Below are positions 35,634 to 44,402 of a stretch of DNA of 64,000 nucleotides, one piece after another. This DNA is from Methylobacterium sp. BTF04 (GTDB lineage: Bacteria > Pseudomonadota > Alphaproteobacteria > Rhizobiales > Beijerinckiaceae), in contig NZ_JAAHTB010000013.1 in assembly GCF_010692745.1 (NCBI RefSeq), positions 47,703-111,702 of the forward strand. The letters are read 5' to 3'. The translations under genes were made by a program, and so were the position numbers. Every line of letters starts with the position of its first letter. Positions within the stretch are counted from its first letter, which is position 1. The notes beneath the pieces are model-generated. The model ran no database searches. It saw only the letters and a program-made list of their open reading frames with translations, and was not told the DNA's origin.

Positions 35634-36832
35634 TCAGCGCTGCGTTCCGGGTGATGCTGATCGGGCTGGTGCGCGACCGCGCGGCCCTGGTCATGGCCTT
35701 CGTGCTGCCCACGGTGATCTTCGTGATCTTCGCGGCGATCTTTTCCGGCGCCATCGGTGACCGCATCCGCATCCATCTCGGCCTTGTCGACCTCGCCCAT
35801 ACGGCGACGACGGAGCGGCTGATGACCGCCCTGGAGGCCGACCCGTCGCTGCGCATCGCCCGCCTGGCCGTGACCTCGGTGGAGCAGGCGACCGGCGCGG
35901 TGCGCCGCGGCGACGTCGACGTCGCCCTGGTGCTGCGTGGCGACCTCGACGCCCCCGCCGGCGTAGCGGGCGGCTCCGACCAGCCGGTGGTCCTCATCGA
36001 GAACCCGGCCCGCGCGTTGGCGAGCCCGATCGCCCTCGGCCAGTTCCAGCGGGTCCTCAACGAGGCCATGCCCGACGTGGTGCTCGCCCGGATCGTCGCC
36101 GACGTGGAGCGCTCCGGCAAGATCGGGCCGGACGAACGCACCTTCCTCAACAGCGCCTTCGCCGAGCAGCGCGCCCGCAAGGAGCCGTTCTCCTTCGCCT
36201 CCCTGGTGGAGCGGCAGAGCACCGCTTCCGGCGGCACCAACGACCGGGTGAGCTACTATGCCGGCGCGATCACCGCGGTGTTCCTGCTGTTCGCCGCCAT
36301 GCAGGGCGCGATGTCCCTGGTCGACGAGCGCCAGTCCGGCCTCGCCGACCGCTTGATGGCCGGGCCCGGGGGGCTCGCCGTGGTGGTGCTGGGCAAGTTC
36401 CTGTTCCTGGTGGCACAGGGGCTGGTACAGGCCGGGCTGATCTTCGCCGCCGCCGCCCTCCTCCACGGGGTCGACATCCGCCCGCACTGGGCGGCCTGGA
36501 TTGTCACCTCGCTTCTGGTCTCGGCCATGGCGGCGGGACTGGCGCTCGCGGCCTGCGCGGCCTCGGCCACCCGCCAGCAGGCGCATCTCGCCTCGACCTT
36601 CGGCGTGCTCCTGCTCTCGGCTGTGGGCGGCAGCATGGTGCCCCGCTTCCTGATGCCGCCCTGGCTGCAGGAGGCCGGCTGGCTCACCCCCAATGCCTGG
36701 GCGATCGAGGCTTATCAGAGCGCGCTGGCGGAAGGATGGGCCGCGGCACTGCCGGCCTGGGGGGTGATCGGCGCGGTGGCGGCGGCTGGACTCGCGCTTG
36801 CGGTAGGGCTTGTGTCGCGTCGCGTGGTATAA
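35630..36832 (+). CDS. ABC-2 type exporter permease
   Basis: A 400-aa membrane protein of the YhiI/YbhR kind. It has an N-terminal helix ([20 protein letters not shown]), a periplasmic domain of about 180 residues, then about five helices (for example [21 protein letters not shown], shortened here, and [17 protein letters not shown]). The C-terminal region has [20 protein letters not shown], the conserved end of ABC-2 exporters. Start overlaps the ATPase stop by 4 nt. Confidence 0.88.
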   Translation: MISAAFRVMLIGLVRDRAALVMAFVLPTVIFVIFAAIFSGAIGDRIRIHLGLVDLAHTATTERLMTALEADPSLRIARLAVTSVEQATGAVRRGDVDVALVLRGDLDAPAGVAGGSDQPVVLIENPARALASPIALGQFQRVLNEAMPDVVLARIVADVERSGKIGPDERTFLNSAFAEQRARKEPFSFASLVERQSTASGGTNDRVSYYAGAITAVFLLFAAMQGAMSLVDERQSGLADRLMAGPGGLAVVVLGKFLFLVAQGLVQAGLIFAAAALLHGVDIRPHWAAWIVTSLLVSAMAAGLALAACAASATRQQAHLASTFGVLLLSAVGGSMVPRFLMPPWLQEAGWLTPNAWAIEAYQSALAEGWAAALPAWGVIGAVAAAGLALAVGLVSRRVV

Positions 36833-36944
36833 TCGCTGCGAATGAAACACGCCGCGACCGGTTAACGCGTTGACCCCCAGTCCATCCGGTCTAGCTTCAC
36901 CGGAAGAGAGTGGGCGTGTCTCCATTCCGGGGAGTGATACTAAG

Positions 36945-38471
36945 ATGCGGGTCGGTTCATCGGTCGCCGTCGTCGGTGCGGGGTTGGGTGGCCTCGCGGC
37001 AGCCTGTGTGAGCGCCGCGCGCGGCCACACGGTGACGCTCTACGACAAGAACGATTGGCTCGGTGGCAAGGCCGCGGTGCTGCACGAAGGCGGCTTCCGG
37101 TTCGACATGGGACCGACGATCCTCACGGTGCCCAAGGTCCTCGAGCGAATCTTCCAGGAGGCCGGGCGCGACATTCGCGACTACCTCGACCTGCGCCGCC
37201 TCGACCCGCAATGGCGCTGCTTCTTCGACGACGACACCCAGATCGACCTGATGGCCGATGTCGGCCGTATGGCCGCCGACATGGACCGGTTCGCGCCGGG
37301 CACCGGCGCGGGCGAGGGCTACAAGAAATTCCTCGAAATCTCTGAGCACCTGCACGAAGTCTCCAACAAGTTCTTCTTCTGGAAGCCGGTGGAGGACCTG
37401 TTCGACACGATCAACATTCGCGCCAACATGAATCCTGGGACCCTGCGCGACGTGCTCTCGCTGCGCATGGGCACGTCAGTGGCCGGCACCATCCGCTCGA
37501 AGGTGAAGGACGAGCGCCTCGCCCAGATGCTCGACCACTTCGTGCAATATGTCGGCTCGTCGCCCTACGGCGCCCCCGCCGTGCTGTGCGCCATCGCCCA
37601 CATGCAGACGGCCGAGGGCGTGTGGTACCCGATGGGCGGCACCCGCGCCGTGGCCGAGGCGCTGGCCAAGCTCGCCACCGAGCTCGGCGCGACCCTCAGG
37701 CCAGGAGACGAGGTCACGGGGCTCGCCATCGAGAACGGCGCGATCAAGGGCGTGAAGACGGCCGCGGGGATCACCCCGTTCGATGCGGTCATCTCCAACA
37801 TGGATTCGGTGCGCACCTACCGCGAACTCGTCGGGGGCGATGTCGGCAAGGCTTACGAGAAGAAGAGCTTCGAACCGGCCTGCTCCGGCGTGGTGCTCTA
37901 TCTCGGCCTGAACAAGCGCTACGATCACCTGAACCACCACGACTTCGTCTTCTCCAAGAACCCGGAGGAGGAATTCGACTGGATCTACCGCAAGGGCGAG
38001 CCGGCCCCGGACCCAACCGCCTATCTCGCTGCGCCCTCCTCCACCGATCCGTCGGTGGCCCCGGAAGGCGGCGAGGCGCTCTACGTCCTCGTCCACACGC
38101 CGTATCTGCGCCCGCATCACGACTGGTCGAAGATGTTTCCGGCCTATCGGCAGGTGATCCTCGACAAGCTCAAGCGCACCGCCCACATGCCCGACCTCGA
38201 AGAGCGCATCGTGGTCGAGCGCCATCTGACGCCGCAGGACATCCACGAGCGCTACAAGGTGCTCAACGGCGCGATCTACGGCCTCGCCTCGCATGGCAAG
38301 TTCATGGGGGCGTTCAAGCCGGGCAACCGCTCGCGGCAGGTGCGCGGCCTCTACCTCGCGGGCGGCGCGGCGCATCCCGGCCCCGGCATGCCGATGGTGA
38401 TGATGTCCGGCTGGATCGCGGCGGACGCCCATGACGGCGATGCGCGCGGCGACGTGCGGGCGAGCGCCTGA
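36945..38471 (+). CDS. Carotenoid desaturase, CrtI/CrtN type (second copy)
   Basis: 508 aa. The FAD motif SVAVVGAGLGGLAAACV opens the protein, FRFDMGPTILTVPKVLERIF follows near 55, and YLAGGAAHPGPGMPMVMMSG closes it; all are CrtI-type. It is closer to classical phytoene or diapophytoene desaturases than the first copy. Start ATG 36945 has a GGGGAG site about 11 nt upstream; ORF extension to 36870 adds only Ser/Pro-rich codons. A 112-bp gap before it may hold a promoter. It shares the cluster with acyl- and glycosyltransferases used to decorate carotenoids. Confidence 0.9.
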   Translation: MRVGSSVAVVGAGLGGLAAACVSAARGHTVTLYDKNDWLGGKAAVLHEGGFRFDMGPTILTVPKVLERIFQEAGRDIRDYLDLRRLDPQWRCFFDDDTQIDLMADVGRMAADMDRFAPGTGAGEGYKKFLEISEHLHEVSNKFFFWKPVEDLFDTINIRANMNPGTLRDVLSLRMGTSVAGTIRSKVKDERLAQMLDHFVQYVGSSPYGAPAVLCAIAHMQTAEGVWYPMGGTRAVAEALAKLATELGATLRPGDEVTGLAIENGAIKGVKTAAGITPFDAVISNMDSVRTYRELVGGDVGKAYEKKSFEPACSGVVLYLGLNKRYDHLNHHDFVFSKNPEEEFDWIYRKGEPAPDPTAYLAAPSSTDPSVAPEGGEALYVLVHTPYLRPHHDWSKMFPAYRQVILDKLKRTAHMPDLEERIVVERHLTPQDIHERYKVLNGAIYGLASHGKFMGAFKPGNRSRQVRGLYLAGGAAHPGPGMPMVMMSGWIAADAHDGDARGDVRASA

Positions 38472-38533
38472 CCGCGCTCGATGCGGTTGACGCAGGCGGC
38501 CCGAGCGCACACCCTCGGTTTCCCTGCTGATCC

Positions 38534-39358
38534 GTGCGCACAGTGAAGGATACGACGGCCGTGAGCCCTCCGGCCCGTTCCGCGCTCGTCTGGCGCTTCA
38601 TGGTGGCGTATTTCGATCGCTTCCTGAGACGCCACCTCGATGCCCTGCGGTTGGCCCGCTGGGGCCTGCCGCCGGGTACGCAAGCGCCGGGGCCCATCGT
38701 GGTCTATCTCAACCACCCTGCTTGGTGGGACGCTGCCGTCGTGATCCTGCTCGCCGGGCGACTCTACCCGGACCATGACAGCCATGCCCCCTTCGACGCG
38801 AAGATGCTGGAGCGCTACGGCGTGTTTTCCCGCATCGGCGCCTTTCCGGTCGATCTCGAATCGGCCCGTGGCGCGGCCCAGTTCCTGAAGGCGTCGCGTG
38901 GCATCCTGCGGCCCGGCCACATGATGTGGATCACGGCGCAGGGGCGTTTCGCCGATGTCCGCCAGCGCCCGCTCGCCCTCCGGGCCGGCGTGGCGCGTCT
39001 GGCCGAGATCGCCCCCGAAGCCCTGTTCGTGCCGCTCGCCCTCGAATACGCCTTTTGGGACGAGCGCGGCGCCGAGGCCTTCGCCGCCTTCGGCGCCCCG
39101 ATTCGCGGGATCGACCTCCTCGCCCTGCCCCGGCCGGAACGGCTGGCGCGGCTCGAGGCCGACCTCACCGCGACCCTCGACCGCTTGAGCGCCGACGTCG
39201 TCGCGCGTGACGCCGCGCGTTTCACGGTACTGACCTCAGGTGCAAAAGGCGTCGGCGGGATCTATGACGCGTGGCGCCGCCTGCGGTCGGGACTGGCCGG
39301 CCGGCGCTTCGACCCGTCGCACCGCGCCGAGCCCGCCCCCGGAGATGAGTCCCCGTGA
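38534..39358 (+). CDS. PlsC-like acyltransferase of the carotenoid cluster
   Basis: About 274 aa, with the acyltransferase box replaced by VVYLNHPAWWDAAVVILLAG: an NHxxxxD motif of the CruD/PlsC kind. Later comes MMWITAQGRFADVRQRP in place of the usual EGTR loop. It probably acylates a sugar or hydroxyl on the carotenoid made by the neighbouring desaturases, similar in logic to the staphyloxanthin pathway. The start is a GTG (38534); GTG codons at 38549 and 38573 are alternatives. It overlaps the next gene by one base. Confidence 0.8.
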   Translation: MRTVKDTTAVSPPARSALVWRFMVAYFDRFLRRHLDALRLARWGLPPGTQAPGPIVVYLNHPAWWDAAVVILLAGRLYPDHDSHAPFDAKMLERYGVFSRIGAFPVDLESARGAAQFLKASRGILRPGHMMWITAQGRFADVRQRPLALRAGVARLAEIAPEALFVPLALEYAFWDERGAEAFAAFGAPIRGIDLLALPRPERLARLEADLTATLDRLSADVVARDAARFTVLTSGAKGVGGIYDAWRRLRSGLAGRRFDPSHRAEPAPGDESP

Positions 39359-40488
39359 TGTTTGCCCTCGCGCTCCTGGCGTTCGCCCTCGCGCTGCTGC
39401 CGGCGGTACTCGCTTGGGCAAACCTCACCGCCCTGCGCACGCCGGAACCGGAACCGAGTGCCGTCCCGCGCGTCTCGATCCTGATCCCGGCCCGCAACGA
39501 GGCCGCCGCCATCGAGGGGACCGTCCGCGCTGCCTTGGCGAGCCTCGGCGTCGCGCTGGAGGTGCTTATCGGCGACGACCATTCCACCGATGCCACCGCT
39601 GCGATCGTCGGCGCGCTGGCCTTGGACGATAGCCGCGTCGTCCTTGTCCCGATCCCGCCCTTGCCCGAGGGCTGGACCGGCAAGAACCACGCCTGCGCCG
39701 TTCTCGCCGCGCGGGCTCAGGGCGACCACCTCCTGTTCATCGACGCCGACGTGACGCTGGCCCCCGCCGCCGCCGCGTCCCTGGCGGCGCATGCGGGCCG
39801 GACCGGTGCCGCCCTCGTCAGCGGCGTACCGCGTCAGATCATCGTCTCGCTCGGCGAATCCCTCACCGTGCCGATGATCAATTTCCTGTTCTGCGGATAC
39901 CTGCCGATGGCGATGATGCGCGGGTCGCTCCGGCCCGCGCTCGGCGCAGCCTGCGGCCAGCTCGTCCTGATCGACCGCGCCGTCTATGCCGAGATCGGCG
40001 GGCACGGCGCCATCCGGGCCAGCATCCACGACGGCGTGTTCCTGCCGCGGCGCTTGCGCGAAGCGGGCCATTCCACCGATCTCGTGGCCGGCCATGCGCT
40101 CGCGACCTGCCGGATGTACGCCGATTTCGACCAGGCCTGGGCCGGCTTCTCGAAGAACGCCCATGAGGGCATGGCGACACCGCGCGCCCTCCCCGTCTGG
40201 ACGCTTCTGCTGTTCGGTGGCCACGTCCTGCCGGTGCTGCTCCTCGGCTTCGCCCTCTGCGGCTTCGGCTCGGCGGGCGCCACGTTCCTGGCCGCCGCCG
40301 CGCTCGTCGCCTCGCTCGGCACCCGGACCGCGATCACGTTGGTGACCCAGGAGCCGGCAGCGACCATCCCGCTGCATCCCCTCGCCGTCCTGGTGGCGCT
40401 GGCGATCCAGTGGAACGTGCTCCTGCGTCCCCGGCACGCGGGCGCTGCGGTCTGGAAGGGCCGCAGCTATCCGCTCGGCGGCGCTTGA
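39358..40488 (+). CDS. Family 2 glycosyltransferase (CrtQ/HpnB-like)
   Basis: 376 aa. An N-terminal membrane helix is followed by a GT-A domain: SILIPARNEAAAIEGTVRAA, LIGDDHSTDATAAIV, and DHLLFIDADVTLAP with the metal-binding DAD. Several C-terminal helices follow (LLLFGGHVLPVLLLGFALCG). The layout resembles carotenoid glycosyltransferase CrtQ and hopene-associated HpnB. In this cluster a carotenoid-acid glucosyltransferase is the likelier role. It converges on cutA with a 22-nt overlap of the coding ends. Confidence 0.83.
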   Translation: MFALALLAFALALLPAVLAWANLTALRTPEPEPSAVPRVSILIPARNEAAAIEGTVRAALASLGVALEVLIGDDHSTDATAAIVGALALDDSRVVLVPIPPLPEGWTGKNHACAVLAARAQGDHLLFIDADVTLAPAAAASLAAHAGRTGAALVSGVPRQIIVSLGESLTVPMINFLFCGYLPMAMMRGSLRPALGAACGQLVLIDRAVYAEIGGHGAIRASIHDGVFLPRRLREAGHSTDLVAGHALATCRMYADFDQAWAGFSKNAHEGMATPRALPVWTLLLFGGHVLPVLLLGFALCGFGSAGATFLAAAALVASLGTRTAITLVTQEPAATIPLHPLAVLVALAIQWNVLLRPRHAGAAVWKGRSYPLGGA

Positions 40489-40814
40489 GGCTCCTGGGTT
40501 GCTGTCTCGGAGAGGATCCAGGCCACGGTGTCCGGATCGGCCCCGGCCACCGGCAGATGCAGGATGATCGGCGTCTCGTAGGGATGGCGCCGCTTCAGGG
40601 CCGCGTTGACCGCGTCGGCCAGGCTCTCGCGGGTCTTGATGAGCGCCACGACCTCGTCGGCCCGCTCCACATGGCCCTTCCAGGCGTAGACCGAGGCCAT
40701 GCCGGGTAGCACGTTGACGCAGGCCGCCAGTCGCAGGCGCACCAGCGCCTCGCCCACCGCGAGAGCGACCTCGGCGTCGGGGAAGGTGGTGTAGACGAGA
40801 AGTGGACGCTCCAT
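40467..40814 (-). CDS. cutA: CutA divalent-cation tolerance protein
   Basis: 115 aa, trimeric cytosolic protein. Family motifs are LVYTTFPDAEVALAVGEAL, LRLAACVNVLPGMASVYAWK, and the C-terminal LKRRHPYETPIILHLPV with the conserved HPYE. It has been linked to copper tolerance; the exact activity is unclear. Full length. It starts 130 nt from, and divergent to, the NAD kinase gene. Confidence 0.94.
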   Translation of the reverse strand: MERPLLVYTTFPDAEVALAVGEALVRLRLAACVNVLPGMASVYAWKGHVERADEVVALIKTRESLADAVNAALKRRHPYETPIILHLPVAGADPDTVAWILSETATQEPQAPPSG

Positions 40815-40943
40815 GCTATGGAACTCCCTACGAGGCTCTGCCGCTCGACCGGCACGGGCGTTCCGGCGCGGCCCTGATGTGAGATGCGAAGTGCAGGCTT
40901 CGCGTCAACGAGGCGGATGAGAGTCCATGACGCGTGTGAGCCC

Positions 40944-41714
40944 ATGACGCGGCGTTTCCAGCGGATCGCCTTCATCGCCAGCCCGACGCCCGATGCGCGT
41001 CAGGCCGCCGACACTCTGATGCGGCGCTACGACCACGTGCCGCCCGACGAGGCCGACGTGGTGGTGGCCCTCGGCGGCGACGGCCTGATGCTTCAGGCGC
41101 TGCACCGCTTCATGCATGCCGGCACGCCGATCTACGGGATGAACCGCGGCACCGTCGGTTTCTTGATGAACGAGTTCCGCGAGGACGGGCTGATCGAGCG
41201 CCTGGAGAGCACCAAGCGCAGCCTGATCCATCCCCTGATGATGGAAGCGGTGGACACCGAGGGCCGGCGTCATCAGGCGCGGGCTCTCAACGAGGTCTAC
41301 ATGCTGCGCCAGACCCACCAGACCGCCAAGCTGCGGATCTCGGTGGATGGCCATGTCCGCCTTCCCGAACTCATCGCCGACGGCGTACTCGCCGCCACGC
41401 CAGCCGGCTCCACCGCCTACAACCTCTCGGTGGGCGGCCCGATCCTGCCGCTCAACGCGCGGCTCCTGGCGCTGACCCCGATCTCGGCCTTCCGCCCGCG
41501 CCGGTGGCACGGTGCCCTGTTGCCGGATTATGCCCGCATCCTGATCGAGGTGCTCGACGCCGAACACCGTCCCGTGGCGGCAGTGGCCGACCACACCGAG
41601 TTCCGGCGGGTGGCCACCGTGGAGACCTGGCTCGACCGGGCCACCAATCTCGTCCTGCTCCACGATCCTGGCCACAGCCTCGACGAGCGTATCCTGCGCG
41701 AGCAGTTCGGCTGA
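40944..41714 (+). CDS. nadK: NAD kinase
   Basis: 256 aa. Makes NADP from NAD and ATP. It shows DVVVALGGDGLMLQALH (GGDG motif), PIYGMNRGTVGFLMNEF, ALNEVYMLRQ (NE-x(D/Y)), and DGVLAATPAGSTAYNLSVGG. Start ATG 40944 is closest to the family; an ATG further upstream would add a basic tail. The region just before it holds a near repeat of CCATGACGC. Confidence 0.96.
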   Translation: MTRRFQRIAFIASPTPDARQAADTLMRRYDHVPPDEADVVVALGGDGLMLQALHRFMHAGTPIYGMNRGTVGFLMNEFREDGLIERLESTKRSLIHPLMMEAVDTEGRRHQARALNEVYMLRQTHQTAKLRISVDGHVRLPELIADGVLAATPAGSTAYNLSVGGPILPLNARLLALTPISAFRPRRWHGALLPDYARILIEVLDAEHRPVAAVADHTEFRRVATVETWLDRATNLVLLHDPGHSLDERILREQFG

Positions 41715-41730
41715 CGAACGGCAGGCGCGG

Positions 41731-43164
41731 TCAGGCAGCGAGCCGCATCCGCTCGCGGTCCTCGCGGTAGCTCGCCACGAGGGCTTCGGGGATCGAATCC
41801 AGCACTACCGACACCGTGATCTCGCGGACCCGCTCCTGCTCGCCGCGGAACTCCGCCAGGATCGCATCGGGCAGCGCATCGAGGATGAGGCCCACCGGGT
41901 CGGTCCTGACCGTTTCGACGGCCACCACGATGAGCTCCGCCTCGGGCTGATGCGCGACCTGACGCTGGGCCTCGCGCCATTCGGCGTCGAGAATCTCGCT
42001 TGCTAGAGCCTGTGCGGCCTCGCGCTCGGCATCCTCCACGAGGTCGCGGGCGACGAGGCGGGCCTCCTCGCGGGCGGCCTCGGCCTCGAAGCGCGCCAGC
42101 AGCGCCATCACCCCCTGGGCCTCGGCGAACGGCATGCCCTCGCAGGCGGTGAGCGCCCGCTCGATCATCAGGCGCGACAGGCCGGCACCGAAGGCGGCGA
42201 TGGTGCCCCGGCCCGCTTCCCGCCACGCCGAGAGCGCAGCGGTGAAGGCCGGCAGCAGGGCCGGCGGTAGTCCGGCCTTGCGATGGAGTGCAGCGAAGGC
42301 GGCCGAGCTTTCGAGCATCAGGCCGGCGACGCGCTCGGGCGAGAGGCGCGAGAGGTTCGATAGGGCGGCTTCTGCGAAAGCCATGTGGCCCGACAGGATC
42401 GCCCGCAGCAGCAGGCCGGCGGTCAACTGGCCCTGGGCCTTGAGGTGGACCACGAGGCGGGCGAGGTCGACGGGGTGTGCCCCTGCGCTGAAGGCCAACG
42501 TGGTGCGCTCCTGCGCCTCACGGCTCGCGCGGGCACTGCGCACCGGCGTGAGCCAGCCCGAGGACACCGCGAAGGCCGAGAGCACGTCGGCGAGACGCGT
42601 GGTCACTGCCTGACGCACCTCCAAAGGCAGCTCGGGCCGGGCCAGCACGGCTTCGCGCAAGCCCGCATCCGATCCGTGGCGCTCGACCATCCGCAGCAGG
42701 CTACCGGTGGTGATCCGGGCGCTGCGGTTGCGGACGAGCACGGCCAGCGCCGACGCCTCGGCGATCTCCGCCATGGCACCCGCGACCGCGTGAGAGAGAT
42801 CCACGCGCCCAGCGATCGCCCGGCGGGTGGCCGCGCAGCCGATGGCGATCCCGTCGACGAGGTCGGCATCGCTGAGTACTGGCGAGCGCGCCAGGACCAC
42901 GCAGGCGATCTCGGATTGGTCGCCGGCGAGGGCGACGATCAGGGGCCGGGGCGCCGTGGCACACCCGGCACAGGCCTCGGCCAGCGCCTTGCGGACCAGG
43001 TTCGACGGATCGTCGAGGAGAGCGAGGATCGCCACCTCCGCCTCCCGCGCCGTGTCGGACGCCAATCCGCCATAGAGGTAGGCCCGGACCAGGGCACCGG
43101 CGGCCTCCGCCCGGCGGGCGGTGGAACCGTGCTGCATCCAGGCGAGGAACTGGCGGATGATCAT
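41731..43164 (-). CDS. DUF2336 domain protein
   Basis: 477 aa, almost all alpha-helical, with HEAT-like repeats in the first half (LVRKALAEACAGCATAPRPL, TRRAIAGRVDLSHAVAGAMA). The typical DUF2336 features are the ordered helical pairs and the acidic coiled C-terminus (EAAREEARLVARDLVEDAER). The family is limited to alphaproteobacteria and has no established role, though it is common near motility genes. Its ATG overlaps the stop of the transglycosylase gene by 4 nt, so the two are co-translated. Confidence 0.82.
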   Translation of the reverse strand: MIIRQFLAWMQHGSTARRAEAAGALVRAYLYGGLASDTAREAEVAILALLDDPSNLVRKALAEACAGCATAPRPLIVALAGDQSEIACVVLARSPVLSDADLVDGIAIGCAATRRAIAGRVDLSHAVAGAMAEIAEASALAVLVRNRSARITTGSLLRMVERHGSDAGLREAVLARPELPLEVRQAVTTRLADVLSAFAVSSGWLTPVRSARASREAQERTTLAFSAGAHPVDLARLVVHLKAQGQLTAGLLLRAILSGHMAFAEAALSNLSRLSPERVAGLMLESSAAFAALHRKAGLPPALLPAFTAALSAWREAGRGTIAAFGAGLSRLMIERALTACEGMPFAEAQGVMALLARFEAEAAREEARLVARDLVEDAEREAAQALASEILDAEWREAQRQVAHQPEAELIVVAVETVRTDPVGLILDALPDAILAEFRGEQERVREITVSVVLDSIPEALVASYREDRERMRLAA

Positions 43165-44303
43165 AAGCCGCTCCGGGTCGTGAAGAGAGAGAGATCGAGG
43201 GGGGCACTTGCCTGGGACGCGCGTCCCGCGGCGCCGAATTCCGCCGGACGGCGCGGCGGCAGCGGCGCTCCGAGGAGGGCGGCCGAAGCGGATGCTTGGT
43301 AGGTCGAGGCTTGGTAGGTCGAGGCTTGAGAGGCGGAGGCCGGGGGGACCGAGATCGAAGCGGGCTCGGTGACGGCCTGTGCCGATGCGCTGCCGGTGTC
43401 GTCGGAGCGCGGGAAGTAGGTCGGTGCGCTGCGCGCCGAATCGGTCGCGGCCCGGCCCTGCCAAAGCTTGGCGACACCCGACGACACGGCGCCCTGGCGC
43501 CGGTCGGTCTGGAACATCGAGCGCAGGCCGCCGCCGTCGAGGGCTGTATAGGCCGTCGGTGCCTCGGTCAGGACGGGGGTGCCCGCCCCGGCCTGGACCG
43601 CCGTCGCCTGCGCGCCGCCCGATCGGCTCGTCGCCAGCAGCGCGTAGAGTTCGGCGGCGCCACGCGGCCGTCCGGCCTTGTCGTAGAACAGGCCCCGGTT
43701 GGCGGCGGCGGCCTCCGGCATGTCGAGGGCTGCGGCCCGTGCCGGGCTCGCCTGTGCGGTGTTGATCAGGGCGGACGCCCCGCGGGCGCCGAGGACATGC
43801 GCGGCGTAGAGGTCACCCCCGGTCGGCTCGCGGCCCAGCGCGGTGGTGAGGGATTCGCGATTCCGCTCGGTGAGGGCGCCGGCCATGGTCGCGGCGATCT
43901 TGGGATCGCGCCGCAGGTCGAGGATGGTCTGGCGGGCGGCCTGATCGTCCACCGCATAGGTGCCGTCGGACCGCGTCGTGATGGCGTCGGCATAGGTCGA
44001 GAGCCCGAGCTTCGGGCCCGCGTTCTTCATGGTGCCGAGCCAGGTCTGCTCGATGAACTGGAACAGGCCCGTGGCCGAGGAGGTGCCAGCCTTGGCAGAC
44101 GGGTCGAGGGCGGATTCGCGCTGCGCCGTGGCGAGCAGGTAATCGAAGCCCGAGCCCGAACTCTGCGCCCCGTCGCGGATCGCATCCACGACACCGGCGG
44201 ACGCGCCCGCCCGGCCCGACCCGGTCGTCGCTCCGCGCGTCCCCACGTCCCGGCCGGTGCCGGTCTCGCGGGTGGTGGCGGGGGGCGTGGTGAACAGGAA
44301 CAT
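43161..44303 (-). CDS. Lytic transglycosylase (SLT domain)
   Basis: 380 aa. The SLT core is LLATAQRESALDPSAKAGTS with the catalytic Glu in RES, followed by ATGLFQFIEQTWLG; this cleaves the glycan chain of peptidoglycan. No plain signal peptide is visible at the N-terminus, which is Thr/Gly-rich (TTPPATTRETGTGRDVGT). The C-terminal third is Ala/Ser-rich and low-complexity, including repeats of QASTY. With no leader it may be exported by a flagellar or other secretion route. It is encoded just before DUF2336 and after a chemoreceptor. Confidence 0.82.
   Translation of the reverse strand: MFLFTTPPATTRETGTGRDVGTRGATTGSGRAGASAGVVDAIRDGAQSSGSGFDYLLATAQRESALDPSAKAGTSSATGLFQFIEQTWLGTMKNAGPKLGLSTYADAITTRSDGTYAVDDQAARQTILDLRRDPKIAATMAGALTERNRESLTTALGREPTGGDLYAAHVLGARGASALINTAQASPARAAALDMPEAAAANRGLFYDKAGRPRGAAELYALLATSRSGGAQATAVQAGAGTPVLTEAPTAYTALDGGGLRSMFQTDRRQGAVSSGVAKLWQGRAATDSARSAPTYFPRSDDTGSASAQAVTEPASISVPPASASQASTYQASTYQASASAALLGAPLPPRRPAEFGAAGRASQASAPLDLSLFTTRSGL
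43294..43338. repeat. Tandem 15-bp repeat inside the transglycosylase gene
   Basis: GCTTGGTAGGTCGAG occurs twice in a row (43294-43308 and 43309-43323), followed by a diverged third unit GCTTGAGAGGCGGAG. The unit is in frame and encodes repeated STYQA-type residues, so copy number can vary without breaking the frame. Confidence 0.85.
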
Positions 44304-44402
44304 GGCTGTCCGGCTGGAGACGGACCCTGGCGCCGCCTCGCGGAGGACTTTGTTCCGGTATGGTAAAGGAAGCTTGAACGCCGGCCCGGTTCCGGCGTCG
44401 CT

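Noticed and set aside
43161..44303. CRISPR-like array from the tandem repeat in the transglycosylase gene
   Set aside because: Only two perfect 15-bp units with no spacers, inside a coding frame; it is a coding minisatellite.
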